64,000 nucleotides of DNA from Anaerolineae bacterium (GCA_019913005.1 JAIOHL010000162.1:1-64000), one strand, 5' to 3'. Positions 32,684 through 41,802 are shown, counted from the stretch's first letter. Program-made: numbers and translations. The notes: a model not told the origin generated them from the sequence alone.

Positions 32684-33898
32684 CTATCCAATTTGGGCGA
32701 GGGCGTGTTCAATGTCGGCAATAATATCATGGGCGTCTTCAATTCCAGTGGAATAACGCACGAGATTGTCAAAAATACCCAGTTCGAGCCGTTCTTCGGG
32801 TTCTTTTTCAAAATAGGACATAATGGCAGGCTGTTCTACCAAACTCTCTGTCCCGCCTAGACTGGGCGCGATATAGGGCAGACGCAGGCTATCAATAAAA
32901 CGTTTAGTTGTATCGTAATTGCCTTTGATGGTAAAACTCACTACGCCGCCGAAGCCCTTCATTTGCTGGTGGGCAAGATCATAATCAGGATGAGATTCTA
33001 GGCCGGGGTACCAAACACGCTCGATTTTTGGATGGGCCTCCAAATAACAAGCCAATGCCAAGCCATTTTCGTTTTGTTTCTGGACACGCAATGCCAACGT
33101 TTTGAGGCCTCGTTCCAACAAATAAGCGTTGTGTGGGGCTAGGACTGACCCCAAAACGCCTTGCGCCTGTCGGAGAGCGCCGATACGTTCCGCACTACCA
33201 ATAATGACCCCCGCCAGCAAGTCATTGTGGCCGCCAAGATATTTGGTGGCGCTGTGCAGTACGTAATCAATCCCATAACTGAGGGGGAGTTGGTTAATCG
33301 GCGTTCCAAAAGTGCTGTCAATCAAGGTGACGACTTTGTGCTGCATCCCGATCGCGGCGATTTTGGCAAAATCCACGAGACGCAGGTAGGGGTTGGTGGG
33401 ACTTTCAGAAATGATGATGCGGGTTTTCTTGGGGACAATGGCGGCTTCCATCGCGTCGTAATCCCCCATTGGCACAACCGAGGTTTCGATCCCCAATCGC
33501 TTGAGGAAGGTGGTACAAAATTGACGGGTGCGGCGATAACAATCATTGGTCATGACGATGTGTGCGCCAGTGGGTAGGCTGGCTAGGAGTAAGGTAGTAA
33601 TGGCTGCCATGCCAGATGCAAATAGTACCGCATCTTCGCCACCTTCTAATGCCGCTAAACGTTTTTCGACAACATGAACTGAGGGGTTGCCATAGCGCCC
33701 ATATTCTTCACGGCCTTCCTCACCCGCTTCACCCCAAACTTTGTTCCGCATGAACGCGGTTAGATCGTCACTATCCGCGAAAGTAAAGGTGGCACTTTGC
33801 GTAATCGGCGTTGTGATGGCATGTCCGGGACGTTGGCGGGGACTTCCGGCATGGACAGACTGCGTACTTGGGCCGGGTATGGGTTCCTCGATGTTCAA
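32684..33898 (-). CDS. Cystathionine gamma-synthase family PLP enzyme
   Basis: A 404-residue trans-sulfuration enzyme. The PLP Lys is in YVLHSATKYLGGHNDLLAG; TQSATFTFAD, EYGRYGNPSVHVVEKRLAALEGGEDAVLFASGM (here with a long Glu-rich insert before it) and APSLGGTESLVEQPA are family marks. It should join cysteine to an activated homoserine, or run a related reaction. It lies directly upstream of thrB, whose product is O-phosphohomoserine; plant-type enzymes use that ester, so the same may hold here. metX, metA and metC are not in the window. Sequence alone cannot separate gamma-synthase from lyase. Confidence 0.87.
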   Translation of the reverse strand: MNIEEPIPGPSTQSVHAGSPRQRPGHAITTPITQSATFTFADSDDLTAFMRNKVWGEAGEEGREEYGRYGNPSVHVVEKRLAALEGGEDAVLFASGMAAITTLLLASLPTGAHIVMTNDCYRRTRQFCTTFLKRLGIETSVVPMGDYDAMEAAIVPKKTRIIISESPTNPYLRLVDFAKIAAIGMQHKVVTLIDSTFGTPINQLPLSYGIDYVLHSATKYLGGHNDLLAGVIIGSAERIGALRQAQGVLGSVLAPHNAYLLERGLKTLALRVQKQNENGLALACYLEAHPKIERVWYPGLESHPDYDLAHQQMKGFGGVVSFTIKGNYDTTKRFIDSLRLPYIAPSLGGTESLVEQPAIMSYFEKEPEERLELGIFDNLVRYSTGIEDAHDIIADIEHALAQIG

Positions 33899-34040
33899 CG
33901 AACAGTCTCCTAATGAAGGTGAATGTCAAGATTGTGCAAATGTAGCGAATATAGCGTAGAATGACAACTATCCTTAGCAAGTTTGCCTATCGCTCAAAAC
34001 TTTGTGAAGGGCCTATACACAAATTTAACGCTCGTTATAT

Positions 34041-34063
34041 ACTTACTTTCAGTGAGTTTTTTT
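34041..34063 (+). other. Small hairpin followed by T run in the leader of the FHA gene
   Basis: ACTTACT (34041-34047) and AGTGAGT (34051-34057) can form a 7-bp stem with one wobble and a three-base loop, followed by seven T. It is terminator-like but weak, and lies 27 bases before the start of the FHA gene, so it may be an attenuator. Confidence 0.3.
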
Positions 34064-34089
34064 AGTCGCCTTTGAAAATAGGTTAGTGG

Positions 34090-34437
34090 ATGGAACCAGA
34101 ATTGACAATCAAACTGATGGTCATGAGTGGCCCGGATGATGGGATGGAAATTATCCTCAGTCATTCAAAATCGGGCGATCCTATTCCCCCGGGGCTGCTT
34201 GCACGATATACCATTGGTCGTCGAGATAATAGTGATGTGTGTATTCCTTTTGATACGCTGGTTTCAAGACTCCATGCGACCTTGCAGCGCCGCACGGATG
34301 GATTATTTTTGGTGGATGAAGGCAGTCGTAATGGGACATTCATCGGGCGACGGCGTGTCAAAGACCCCGAATCACTCGATATTGGACAAATGTTTAGGGT
34401 GGGGCAGACTTGGCTTCGTGTGCAGTCTATTGAATAA
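34090..34437 (+). CDS. FHA-domain protein
   Basis: A 115-residue protein that is almost entirely one forkhead-associated domain: YTIGRRDNSDVCIP, VSRLHATLQRR, VDEGSRNGTFIGRRRV and a final strand LDIGQMFRVGQTWLRV. The conserved Gly-Arg, Ser-Arg-x-His and Asn-Gly residues that bind phosphothreonine are all present. There is no signal peptide. The stop is nine bases before the next start, so it is co-expressed with a kinase-like fusion protein, for which it is the natural phospho-reader. Its ligand is unknown. Confidence 0.9.
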   Translation: MEPELTIKLMVMSGPDDGMEIILSHSKSGDPIPPGLLARYTIGRRDNSDVCIPFDTLVSRLHATLQRRTDGLFLVDEGSRNGTFIGRRRVKDPESLDIGQMFRVGQTWLRVQSIE

Positions 34438-34446
34438 GGTGGCAGC

Positions 34447-36417
34447 ATGGCAACCATCGGCTTAAAAGATATTTTAGCAATTTCGGAGCAGGAATCTGCA
34501 CACCACCATCATTATTATATTGGGGTTGAGCATCTGTTTATCGCGCTGACGAAACTTCAAAATGGCCTCACCAATGCGATTTTGGAATACACAGGGCTTG
34601 AGCCGCGTTTTGTGCGTTATAGCATCCGCCAAACGATTGGGATGAATGAAAATCGGCGTTTTTGGCCCGGTTTCCGTGAAACACCGCGTACCAGCCGTGT
34701 CCTAAAAATGGCCCAAAAATATGCTGGCTTGCATACTCCCTCCGAGCGTGATTTGCTGTTGGCGATTTTGGATGAGGCTGACAGTGTAGCAGTGCGAGTG
34801 CTGCAAGAAGTGGGCGCGGACATTCCAAAATTACGCCAGATCGCTGCCAATTGGTCAACTAAAGCACGGGCTGATGTGCCAGATGTGCCAATTGATGGCT
34901 ACGTGGATCTAAATGCCGATGAACGGCGGGTTTTGCAGCGCATGTTCCGAACCCACCAGCGCATTGTGGTGGAGCGGGAACTGGCGGGGAGCTATGGGAA
35001 TACGCGCTTGTTGGTTGTCCAGCCGATGCGCCCCCAACGGGCTGAGGCACGGGTGGTAGTGAAAATTGATGAGCGTTCGGCGATTCTCTATGAAAAGCGC
35101 CATTACGATTCATATGTGAAAGACACCCTACCGCCGACAACGGCACGGGTTTTGGATAACCCCTCGCTCCCCGAAGATTCGCCGCTGGGTGGGTTGAAAT
35201 ATACCCTCGTTCAGCCGCTTGGCAGCACTAATCCGATAGATTTACGGGCCTTTGCCGATCATGCCACCCCGGAAGATATTGGTCGGCTCATTCAACATAG
35301 TGTTTATCAATCGTATGCCGGGGCGTGGTGGTCACAGCGGCAGCGCTATCGGTTTGGCGTATGGCGTGAATATGAACATGTGCTGCCTGCTGCGCTTGAG
35401 ATCGCCGTGATGCGACCCTCAACTCAGACCTCGTATACCGAAATCAGCCCGCTTGGAGCGTGGAGCCGCAGCGAAGATATCGAAATCGGGCAATTGGTAG
35501 ATTTACGGGACTTCACAGTGCAGAAAGTCCGGCCTGATAAAGGAACAGTGCAACTTTCAGCAGGAAGTGGCCCGGAAGCGGTCAATCGTGCATCCAAAGT
35601 GGAGGTGATCGGGCTGGGTGATGAAGTAAAAGAATTCCGCCGGGGCGAGCTAGTACCACGTCTCACAGGTCGGGTGATCCGTCGGCGCAAAGAAATCTTG
35701 TTGGAGCAGGCCCAATGGCTTGAACCGCTGTTCGATCTAACCGAACAAAATTTGCCTGCCCCCGCGCCACTCAACAGCCTGCCCAACCCACTGCTGCATG
35801 TCAATAATTTCCTCGAGCGCCGTGTCAGTGGTTATCTCTCGATTATTCATGGCGATTTGCATTTGGGGAATATCTTGGTTGGGCCAGCCGGAGATGCTTG
35901 GTTGGTGGATTTTGCCCTGACGCGCGAAGGTCATACTCTTTTTGATTGGGCTGTGCTAGAAGTAAGTCTATTATGTACAGTGGTTGGCCCGCGTATGCCA
36001 GAAGGGTGGGACGGCGTTTGGGGCACCATTCGCCTGCTCGAAGCGGTCAACAGCCACAATGCCGATCTAGTGCCGCAGGGTGATCCGGTGGCACAGGCAC
36101 TATCTCCCATTATCACATTACGAAAAGTGGTCGAAGTGAATTTGGCACGAACCCAACAATGGCGTGAATATCATGTGGCCTTGATGCTGGTGGCGTTACG
36201 CGGGTTGTCTTGGAAAAATTCGGCATCGTTGGATGTGCGACGACTGCTATTTTTGACGGCGGCCCTGTCGGTGGATTATGTCTTAAAAGCTGAAAAAGGG
36301 GTGTTTAGCACGCAAGGCATGTCCGAACTACCAACGGATGGTACAGGTACAAGGATGCCGTTTGACCCGATGGGTGGCGATACCCCGATGTATGAACGAG
36401 ACAGTCCTGAAAACTAG
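34447..36417 (+). CDS. Clp_N-like domain fused to an aminoglycoside-phosphotransferase-fold kinase
   Basis: A 656-residue fusion. Residues 1-135 carry two repeats of a Clp-type N-terminal adaptor domain (HYYIGVEHLFIALTKLQNG; PRTSRVLKMAQKYAGLHTPSERDLLLAIL). From about residue 185 a kinase-like fold begins, with a possible ATP-site Lys in VVVKI (K206). Its C-lobe has HGDLHLGN (468-475: catalytic Asp470, Asn475), LVDFALTREGHTLFDWA (Asp488) as in APH/choline kinases. A beta-rich insert (about 345-420) separates the lobes. This resembles kinase-like domains predicted in NTP-dependent conflict systems, a recollection not tested here. No ATPase of the Clp/AAA type is present. The substrate may be a small molecule or protein. 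Confidence 0.75.
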   Translation: MATIGLKDILAISEQESAHHHHYYIGVEHLFIALTKLQNGLTNAILEYTGLEPRFVRYSIRQTIGMNENRRFWPGFRETPRTSRVLKMAQKYAGLHTPSERDLLLAILDEADSVAVRVLQEVGADIPKLRQIAANWSTKARADVPDVPIDGYVDLNADERRVLQRMFRTHQRIVVERELAGSYGNTRLLVVQPMRPQRAEARVVVKIDERSAILYEKRHYDSYVKDTLPPTTARVLDNPSLPEDSPLGGLKYTLVQPLGSTNPIDLRAFADHATPEDIGRLIQHSVYQSYAGAWWSQRQRYRFGVWREYEHVLPAALEIAVMRPSTQTSYTEISPLGAWSRSEDIEIGQLVDLRDFTVQKVRPDKGTVQLSAGSGPEAVNRASKVEVIGLGDEVKEFRRGELVPRLTGRVIRRRKEILLEQAQWLEPLFDLTEQNLPAPAPLNSLPNPLLHVNNFLERRVSGYLSIIHGDLHLGNILVGPAGDAWLVDFALTREGHTLFDWAVLEVSLLCTVVGPRMPEGWDGVWGTIRLLEAVNSHNADLVPQGDPVAQALSPIITLRKVVEVNLARTQQWREYHVALMLVALRGLSWKNSASLDVRRLLFLTAALSVDYVLKAEKGVFSTQGMSELPTDGTGTRMPFDPMGGDTPMYERDSPEN

Positions 36418-36436
36418 CTAATATTCACTGCGAAAG

Positions 36437-36470
36437 AAAAAGGGCAATCCCGATTAGGACGGCCCTTTTT
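36437..36470. terminator. Bidirectional terminator
   Basis: AAAAAGGGC (36437-36445) pairs perfectly with GCCCTTTTT (36462-36470), giving T runs on both strands. It serves the kinase gene and the convergent SIMPL gene. Confidence 0.85.
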
Positions 36471-36491
36471 GATTTCATGAAATACGGCGGG

Positions 36492-37244
36492 TTAGCTGAT
36501 GGCGAAGGTCACGGTCAAGATGACGTTGACGCTCAGGGTTCCGCCTGCGATTGGCACGCTGCCGGCACCACCACCCTGCGCCCGTTCCGCACTGGCTAGA
36601 GGATAGTAGCCACCATCCCCTTCTTGCACAGACAGGACTTCACCCAATGTCGCCCCAACCAAGCCAGCCAGTTCGGTGGCGCGGGCAGTTGCATCGGCAA
36701 AGGCGGCGGAACGCGCGTCGGTTTGAAGCGCAGAACGTTCCGAAATGTCGAAGGAAATGTTGTTGACGACGTTCGCACCTGCGGTTACTGCCGTTGCCAA
36801 AAGATTGCCAATTTGTGTCACGTCACGCACGGTGACATTGATGACATTGGTGACATGATAATTGGCAGGTGGTTGCTCCATACCTTCGGCAACTGGGCCA
36901 TAGCTGCCTTCTCGATAGATGTTGTAATATTCGGTACGGATGTCTTCAGGGGCAACACCAGCGCCTTGCAGAGCATCAATGACGGCCTGAATGTTCGTAT
37001 TGGCATCATTGACCGCAGTGATGACATCGGTATTGATGACATCAACCCCTACGCTCATGTAGGCGATGTCTGGGGCGGAGTAGGCGGTTCCTTGACCGAT
37101 GACGGTGATGCTGCGCGGGGTTGTGGATTGGCGCTCAGGTGCTGCTTGTACTTCTGATTGTTTGGCTAACAATCCACCAGCGACGAATGTGACTGCGACG
37201 AGTAACGCTAGTGCAGCCCGAACTACCTTTTGATTAGAAACCAT
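36492..37244 (-). CDS. Exported SIMPL-domain (DUF541) protein
   Basis: A 250-residue protein. A Sec signal peptide (AALALLVAVTFVAGGLLA, cleavage near VQAAP) leads into the SIMPL domain: ITVIGQGTAYSAPDIAYMSVGV, DIRTEYYNIYRE, VTNVINVTVRD and ARSAAFADATARATELAGLVG, ending in VNVILTVTF. SIMPL proteins form ring-like oligomers in the periplasm or at the cell surface; their function is poorly known. GAGGAG lies ten bases before the chosen ATG, so earlier in-frame ATG codons are rejected. It is divergent from the dehydrogenase gene. Confidence 0.9.
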   Translation of the reverse strand: MVSNQKVVRAALALLVAVTFVAGGLLAKQSEVQAAPERQSTTPRSITVIGQGTAYSAPDIAYMSVGVDVINTDVITAVNDANTNIQAVIDALQGAGVAPEDIRTEYYNIYREGSYGPVAEGMEQPPANYHVTNVINVTVRDVTQIGNLLATAVTAGANVVNNISFDISERSALQTDARSAAFADATARATELAGLVGATLGEVLSVQEGDGGYYPLASAERAQGGGAGSVPIAGGTLSVNVILTVTFAIS

Positions 37245-37451
37245 GTGTGTGTGTCTCCTCATTGGATGCAAAAGAAAGCCCCCCATTTGATAGGCTCAAC
37301 ACCTAAGACGACATTTTTGCTGGAAAAGTTCCAAGCAAATCTCTATACCCATTTTAAGAGGCCAATTCGATTTGATATGGGGCAATTGGGGGAATTAGTG
37401 GTAGGTGGCATGTCCCATTTAACCAAATTTATACGATGCATAGTTGAGTTC

Positions 37452-37460
37452 TGTTACAAT
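37452..37460 (+). promoter_or_regulatory. Extended -10 promoter of the asd gene
   Basis: TGTTACAAT (TACAAT at 37455-37460) is an extended -10 element, 42 bases before the start codon. No clear -35 is seen. Confidence 0.45.
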
Positions 37461-37502
37461 CAACCTTACACCATTTACTCGAAACATAAACCGGAGTTTG
37501 AC

Positions 37503-38597
37503 ATGCACAAGATTGATGTTGCCATTTTGGGGGCAACGGGAGCAGTGGGGCAGCGTTTTATTGCCTTGCTGGAAAATCATCCTTGGTTTCGGGTGGCAGA
37601 AGTTGTGGCAAGTGACCGCAGTGCAGGCTTGACTTATCGGGAAGCGGCTAAGTGGGTGTTGGATGGCTATCCACCCCGTGATGTCGCTGAACTGACGGTC
37701 AAATCGTTGGACGCGGAACTTGATTCCCCGCTTGTATTTTCGGCGCTACCCGGTGAGGCCGCCCGTGAAGTCGAAGTGCGTTTGGCAGGGGAGGGGCATG
37801 TGGTTTGCTCCAACGCCAGCACTTATCGCATGACTGAGGACGTGCCACTGCTTTATCCCGAAATTAACCCCGATCACACCCGCTTGATTGAAACTCAACG
37901 CCGCAATCGTGGCTGGAAAACGGGTGCGCTGGTGACTAATTCAAACTGCACAGCCATGCCGGTGACAATGGCTCTTGCGCCGCTGCGACCATTTGGAATC
38001 CGTGTGCTGCATATCGTCAGTATGCAGGCTGTCAGTGGGGCAGGGTATCCGGGGGTCGCCTCGTTGGATATTCTCGATAACGTTGTCCCCTATATCAAAG
38101 GCGAGGAAGATAAGCTGGAAGTTGAGCCGCACAAGATGCTGGGCCAACTTGCATCAGATGGTAGCAGAATTTTACCTTTGGACATGGTGACGAGTGCGGC
38201 TTGTAATCGAGTACCCGTGCTGGATTCGCACTTGGTCAGCGTAGCCGTAGGATTTGACAGCAGGCCTTCACTTGAAGCGATTGATGAGGCGTGGAACAGC
38301 TTTGTCGCCCCGGAAATTGTGCGCCGCCTGCCCAGTGCCCCCGAATTTCCGTTGGTTGTGGCGTATGAACCAGATCGCCCCCAACCCCGTCGAGATCGTA
38401 ATGCGGGTAACGGGATGACCACTACGGTAGGCCGTCTGCGCGAATGTAAGACGGTAGACGGTGTGCAGTTTTTGTCGCTGTCGCACAACACCATTCGCGG
38501 CGCGGCGGGTGGCTCAATTTTGAACGCGGAGCTACTGGTCGCAGAGGGGTATATCGCCTCGGCTGATCCGGCGATGCTGGCTTACGAAAAAGCCTAA
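37503..38597 (+). CDS. asd: Aspartate-semialdehyde dehydrogenase, archaeal/fungal type
   Basis: A 364-residue enzyme. It begins DVAILGATGAVGQRFIALL (NADP loop) and has the catalytic Cys in TNSNCTAMPVTMALAPL; QAVSGAGYPGVASLDILDN and the final LSHNTIRGAAGGSILNAELL complete it. The pattern and length fit the archaeal/fungal class rather than the usual bacterial Asd. It makes aspartate semialdehyde for threonine, methionine and lysine. The frame is open to 37230 but the earlier starts give unrelated residues, and a promoter sits just before this ATG. thrB and the gamma-synthase lie 4 kb away. Confidence 0.93.
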   Translation: MHKIDVAILGATGAVGQRFIALLENHPWFRVAEVVASDRSAGLTYREAAKWVLDGYPPRDVAELTVKSLDAELDSPLVFSALPGEAAREVEVRLAGEGHVVCSNASTYRMTEDVPLLYPEINPDHTRLIETQRRNRGWKTGALVTNSNCTAMPVTMALAPLRPFGIRVLHIVSMQAVSGAGYPGVASLDILDNVVPYIKGEEDKLEVEPHKMLGQLASDGSRILPLDMVTSAACNRVPVLDSHLVSVAVGFDSRPSLEAIDEAWNSFVAPEIVRRLPSAPEFPLVVAYEPDRPQPRRDRNAGNGMTTTVGRLRECKTVDGVQFLSLSHNTIRGAAGGSILNAELLVAEGYIASADPAMLAYEKA

Positions 38598-38614
38598 GTT
38601 CCCCAATACTGTAA

Positions 38615-38646
38615 TAAAAAAGGGCCGATGATGTGAAGTCGGCCCT
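38615..38646 (-). terminator. Intrinsic terminator of the L,D-transpeptidase gene
   Basis: AGGGCCGA (38621-38628) pairs with TCGGCCCT (38639-38646); on the minus strand the stem is followed by a T run (complement of 38615-38620). Confidence 0.8.
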
Positions 38647-38673
38647 CTGTAAACGTTAATTCATCGAAACTGT

Positions 38674-39843
38674 TTATCTACGGGGCGCACGGACAGCCCA
38701 ACCGGGCAAATCGCTGCGATATTCCCCGCTGCTGTAGACATACACCCATGCCGCACCTTCGGGGGTGGCCTCTGACCACTGATAAATCCAATGGGCATCC
38801 AAAATTGAGAGATTGACACAGCCGCGTGATTGGCGATAGCCGAATTTGTCATGCCAGTACGCGCCATGTAGCGCCATATCCTCGTTAAAATACATGACCC
38901 AAGGGACGTTTTGAATAAGGTAGTATTCGGCTTGGCCCGCTGCACCTGTCATGGGGGCGGTGTTCCAACGCTGATAAATCTTGAATAGACCCTCAGCGGT
39001 TGACCAATTGGGCAGACCCGTAGCAACAAGAGTGGCAAATACCATGTCGTCACCTTGATAGGCCACCGCCGTTTGTTCATAGAGGTCAATGGCAACCCAT
39101 TGGTCATTGGCACCAACTTCGGTGGGGCGCTGGACGGGTTTGACTTTGGCAACACGCAATTGCTGAATCCACTGATTTGGCCCAATCAGATACCATTCAA
39201 AGCCATTGACAACCTCCACCCCGAAAATATTCATCAGGGTATAGCGTTCGATTTTGGGCAGGTTTTCATTGGGAGGGCCACCGGGATAACTGCTGGGGCG
39301 TTCTGGCGCGATCATCCATGCAAAGGGACGTTCAAAGGGACGGTCAATTAACACCCCAGTCAGTTGTGAGATGTCTTCTTGTTCCACATTTTCGCTTTTC
39401 ACCCAGCGATCCGTGCCGATTTGTACCCAGCCATCCAACACTGCACCGATGGTGACATGATGATAACCGGGGGGCAGGGTCTCGACTACGGCGGCATCAG
39501 GATTGGGGGAACTGAAAATCTGGATGTCCCCGACCAAACGGCGGTATTTGCGGGCTGTGAGCAGCTCTTCATCGAAAGGGATGTGCGGAAAATCGGGTGC
39601 CGGATACTGCTGCATGGTTGCATAGGCGGCACGCATGTCCATCGCGGAAAGGCCGGGATTGGTAATGCAGTCGGGATTTTCGACGGTTTGTCCGGCATCA
39701 ATCGAGAGAACAGCCTGCTCGATGAGTTTTTCGCATTCTTCGTCGCGGTTGGAACCGGGAAAGGCTTTGGCGTCGTCACTTTTTAACGCAAAAGGGAGAA
39801 GCAATCCAACAATAAAAACAGCCAAGATGAGTCGTTTACGCAT
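38674..39843 (-). CDS. Exported L,D-transpeptidase (YkuD family)
   Basis: A 389-residue protein with a Sec signal peptide (LILAVFIVGLLLPFAL, cleavage near DAKAF). A middle region of about 60 residues is SH3-like (YHHVTIGAVLDGWVQIGTDRWVK). The C-terminal catalytic domain has WVAIDLYEQTAVAYQGDDMV, HGAYWHDKFGYRQSRGCVNLS with the catalytic His and Cys, and DAHWIYQW. It probably forms 3-3 cross-links in peptidoglycan or attaches proteins to the wall, outside the membrane. A terminator separates it from the SH3 gene upstream. Confidence 0.92.
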   Translation of the reverse strand: MRKRLILAVFIVGLLLPFALKSDDAKAFPGSNRDEECEKLIEQAVLSIDAGQTVENPDCITNPGLSAMDMRAAYATMQQYPAPDFPHIPFDEELLTARKYRRLVGDIQIFSSPNPDAAVVETLPPGYHHVTIGAVLDGWVQIGTDRWVKSENVEQEDISQLTGVLIDRPFERPFAWMIAPERPSSYPGGPPNENLPKIERYTLMNIFGVEVVNGFEWYLIGPNQWIQQLRVAKVKPVQRPTEVGANDQWVAIDLYEQTAVAYQGDDMVFATLVATGLPNWSTAEGLFKIYQRWNTAPMTGAAGQAEYYLIQNVPWVMYFNEDMALHGAYWHDKFGYRQSRGCVNLSILDAHWIYQWSEATPEGAAWVYVYSSGEYRSDLPGWAVRAPRR

Positions 39844-39970
39844 ACCATCACCGTTACTATGAATTTGTCCAAGAAGTGGCGATAAGGATACCGAGACTCA
39901 TATTTGGCGTAAAGGGCCGATAGCCTACGCTTGAGCGCCGTTTGTGTGATGTGACAGGATAATAAGAAAA

Positions 39971-40001
39971 CAAAAGAGGGTGAGCCATTTGACCCACCCT
40001 T
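39971..40001 (-). terminator. Intrinsic terminator of the SH3-repeat gene
   Basis: AGGGTGAG pairs with CCCACCCT with one mismatch; on the minus strand it is followed by a T-rich stretch (TCTTTTGTTTTC). It lies 14 bases after the gene's stop. Confidence 0.6.
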
Positions 40002-40014
40002 GTCTTACTCTGGT

Positions 40015-41556
40015 TTATTCGTGTTTGATCGGCACTAAATCGGGATTGCCTCTAAAGATAACCGCGCCTGCATTGAGCCAGACACGACCCAATGGCGTAT
40101 CGAGTTGCAGCATCGTCCAATTGTCATCACTGCGGGCAAGGACGGTATATTGTGTGCCGCCGGGGAGTGTACCTGCGACTTCAGCGCCTTCCCATGTGGT
40201 GTACACGGGACGGTCAATCGCCACAATCGCGTAGGGTAGGGCGATCTCGCCAGCGGGTTCGGTCACAAATGGCACTGTCCAATGTTGACCCCGGAAAATG
40301 ACATATTTCATGTTGACCCAGCCGACACCAAAATCACCTTCGATGCGCCACCACCCATAATCAGGACTGCGGCCTGTGGTACGAACTTCTGTACCACCAG
40401 ACAACACCGCAATCGAGGTAAAATCCGGGCCGGGGCCGCTGCGAACGTTCAAAGCGTAGGTGTTAATGATGATGCGATTATTGGGTGGGGTTTCGGTACT
40501 GACCACTGGTAGGAGTTCAAGGCTGCCATTAAGCGAGATGCCGCTAAAATTGACCCATACGACATTACTTTGATAGATGACCTGTAGCCATGTGCCATCG
40601 GGGTTGCGGGCAATCACATTGAGTTCCGCGCCGCGTCGGGCATCCAGTACCACGCCCGAATAATTGTCTTTCTTGTAGAGCAGTTTGCGTTCAACAATCA
40701 CGGTAGCGGTAAAGCGGGTGACATTATCGGCGGGGGGGCCTGCAATCGTGCCAGCATCTACCACAGGAATTTCGAGGGCGGTGCCTGCCAGTGTCACGTT
40801 CGTCACAGGGATGAAACCTACACCAAAATCGGGCGCGACCATCCAGCGTGTACCATCGGCGTTGCGTCCCACAATCGGGATAATCGCACCCGCAGGCAAA
40901 ACACCAATCGCGTTGCCGTCTATGCCGATCACCACTGTATCCGCGTTGAGTTGAGCGGTTGGGCCATTAAAGCTGGGGCCGGGGTCGCCAACGACTATTA
41001 ATTGTTCTAGTGGGCCACGCCGAGCGACTGCGCCAAGATTAACATACCCGATACCTCCGGGGCTGCTGACTTGTACCCAATTGCCGTCCCCGGTGATGGC
41101 GATGATGTTTAAGGAGTCACCACTGGGGACAATCGCAATCACGAATGAGTCAAAATTCGGGTTGCTGTAGACCTTCACCGGGCCATATGCAGCGACTACT
41201 GTCGAAAGGGCTTCTGTCCCGGCAGGCTCATTGGTCACAGGTAGCCCAGCATAATCGCCGCGAAATTGGCTGATACGGGCGCTGATCCAGCCTGTGCCAT
41301 AGGGTGATTCCACCCGCCACCAGCCTGTTCCGCTACGGCCTGTGCAAAGCAAAACCGTGCCATTCGGGACTGAGCCAAGAACGCTCGTAGAGGCGGATGG
41401 GCCACTGCGGATATTGGCTGCGCCGCTAATCACCGTGACAAGATTGCCTTCTTGTGCATAGGCGGTCTGGGGCGCGGCTGGCCTGATGGCAGGGAAAGCT
41501 GCCAATGTAATCAGGAGAAGGATAAAAATAGGGGTGAATCTAAGGGAACGCCGCAT
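40015..41556 (-). CDS. Exported protein with six bacterial SH3 repeats
   Basis: A 513-residue protein: a signal peptide (PIFILLLITLAAFPAI, cleavage near AYAQE), then six SH3-like repeats of about 75 residues with no other domain. Typical units are AANIRSGPSASTSVLGSVPNG, WWRVESPYGTGWIS, and the fifth, ALNVRSGPGPDFTSIAVLSGG. Repeats 1 and 5 are canonical; 2, 3, 4 and 6 have diverged at the R-S-G-P turn. SH3b repeats bind peptidoglycan peptides. The start at ATG 41556 has GGGAGA upstream; earlier in-frame starts are rejected. A wall-binding or scaffold role is likely. Confidence 0.87.
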   Translation of the reverse strand: MRRSLRFTPIFILLLITLAAFPAIRPAAPQTAYAQEGNLVTVISGAANIRSGPSASTSVLGSVPNGTVLLCTGRSGTGWWRVESPYGTGWISARISQFRGDYAGLPVTNEPAGTEALSTVVAAYGPVKVYSNPNFDSFVIAIVPSGDSLNIIAITGDGNWVQVSSPGGIGYVNLGAVARRGPLEQLIVVGDPGPSFNGPTAQLNADTVVIGIDGNAIGVLPAGAIIPIVGRNADGTRWMVAPDFGVGFIPVTNVTLAGTALEIPVVDAGTIAGPPADNVTRFTATVIVERKLLYKKDNYSGVVLDARRGAELNVIARNPDGTWLQVIYQSNVVWVNFSGISLNGSLELLPVVSTETPPNNRIIINTYALNVRSGPGPDFTSIAVLSGGTEVRTTGRSPDYGWWRIEGDFGVGWVNMKYVIFRGQHWTVPFVTEPAGEIALPYAIVAIDRPVYTTWEGAEVAGTLPGGTQYTVLARSDDNWTMLQLDTPLGRVWLNAGAVIFRGNPDLVPIKHE

Positions 41557-41802
41557 AACATTTCTCCCGAAATAAGAGTTCGTGTTTATTGGAGTTAAGT
41601 ATATGCGATACAGGGCGGCGTGCCAAACGAGAAACCATGAAATTCTTCGTGTAGTAATGAGAGCAACCAACAAACACCCTGTTTGACGTGGGGTGAACGT
41701 GGGCTACTCGGCCTTGCCGACCCTCAAACCAAAGCTATACTTATCCGGTTTGTGCGGTAAAGATACGCACATCTTTGAGAAAGACAATCAACGAGGTTTG
41801 GA

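Noticed and set aside
33899-34089. SAM riboswitch or T-box upstream of the gamma-synthase gene
   Set aside because: No conserved SAM-box or T-box core was found on the minus strand; only short hairpins are present.
37230-37502. N-terminal extension of 91 residues on Asd
   Set aside because: No family similarity, it runs through the SIMPL gene's leader, and an extended -10 promoter lies inside it.
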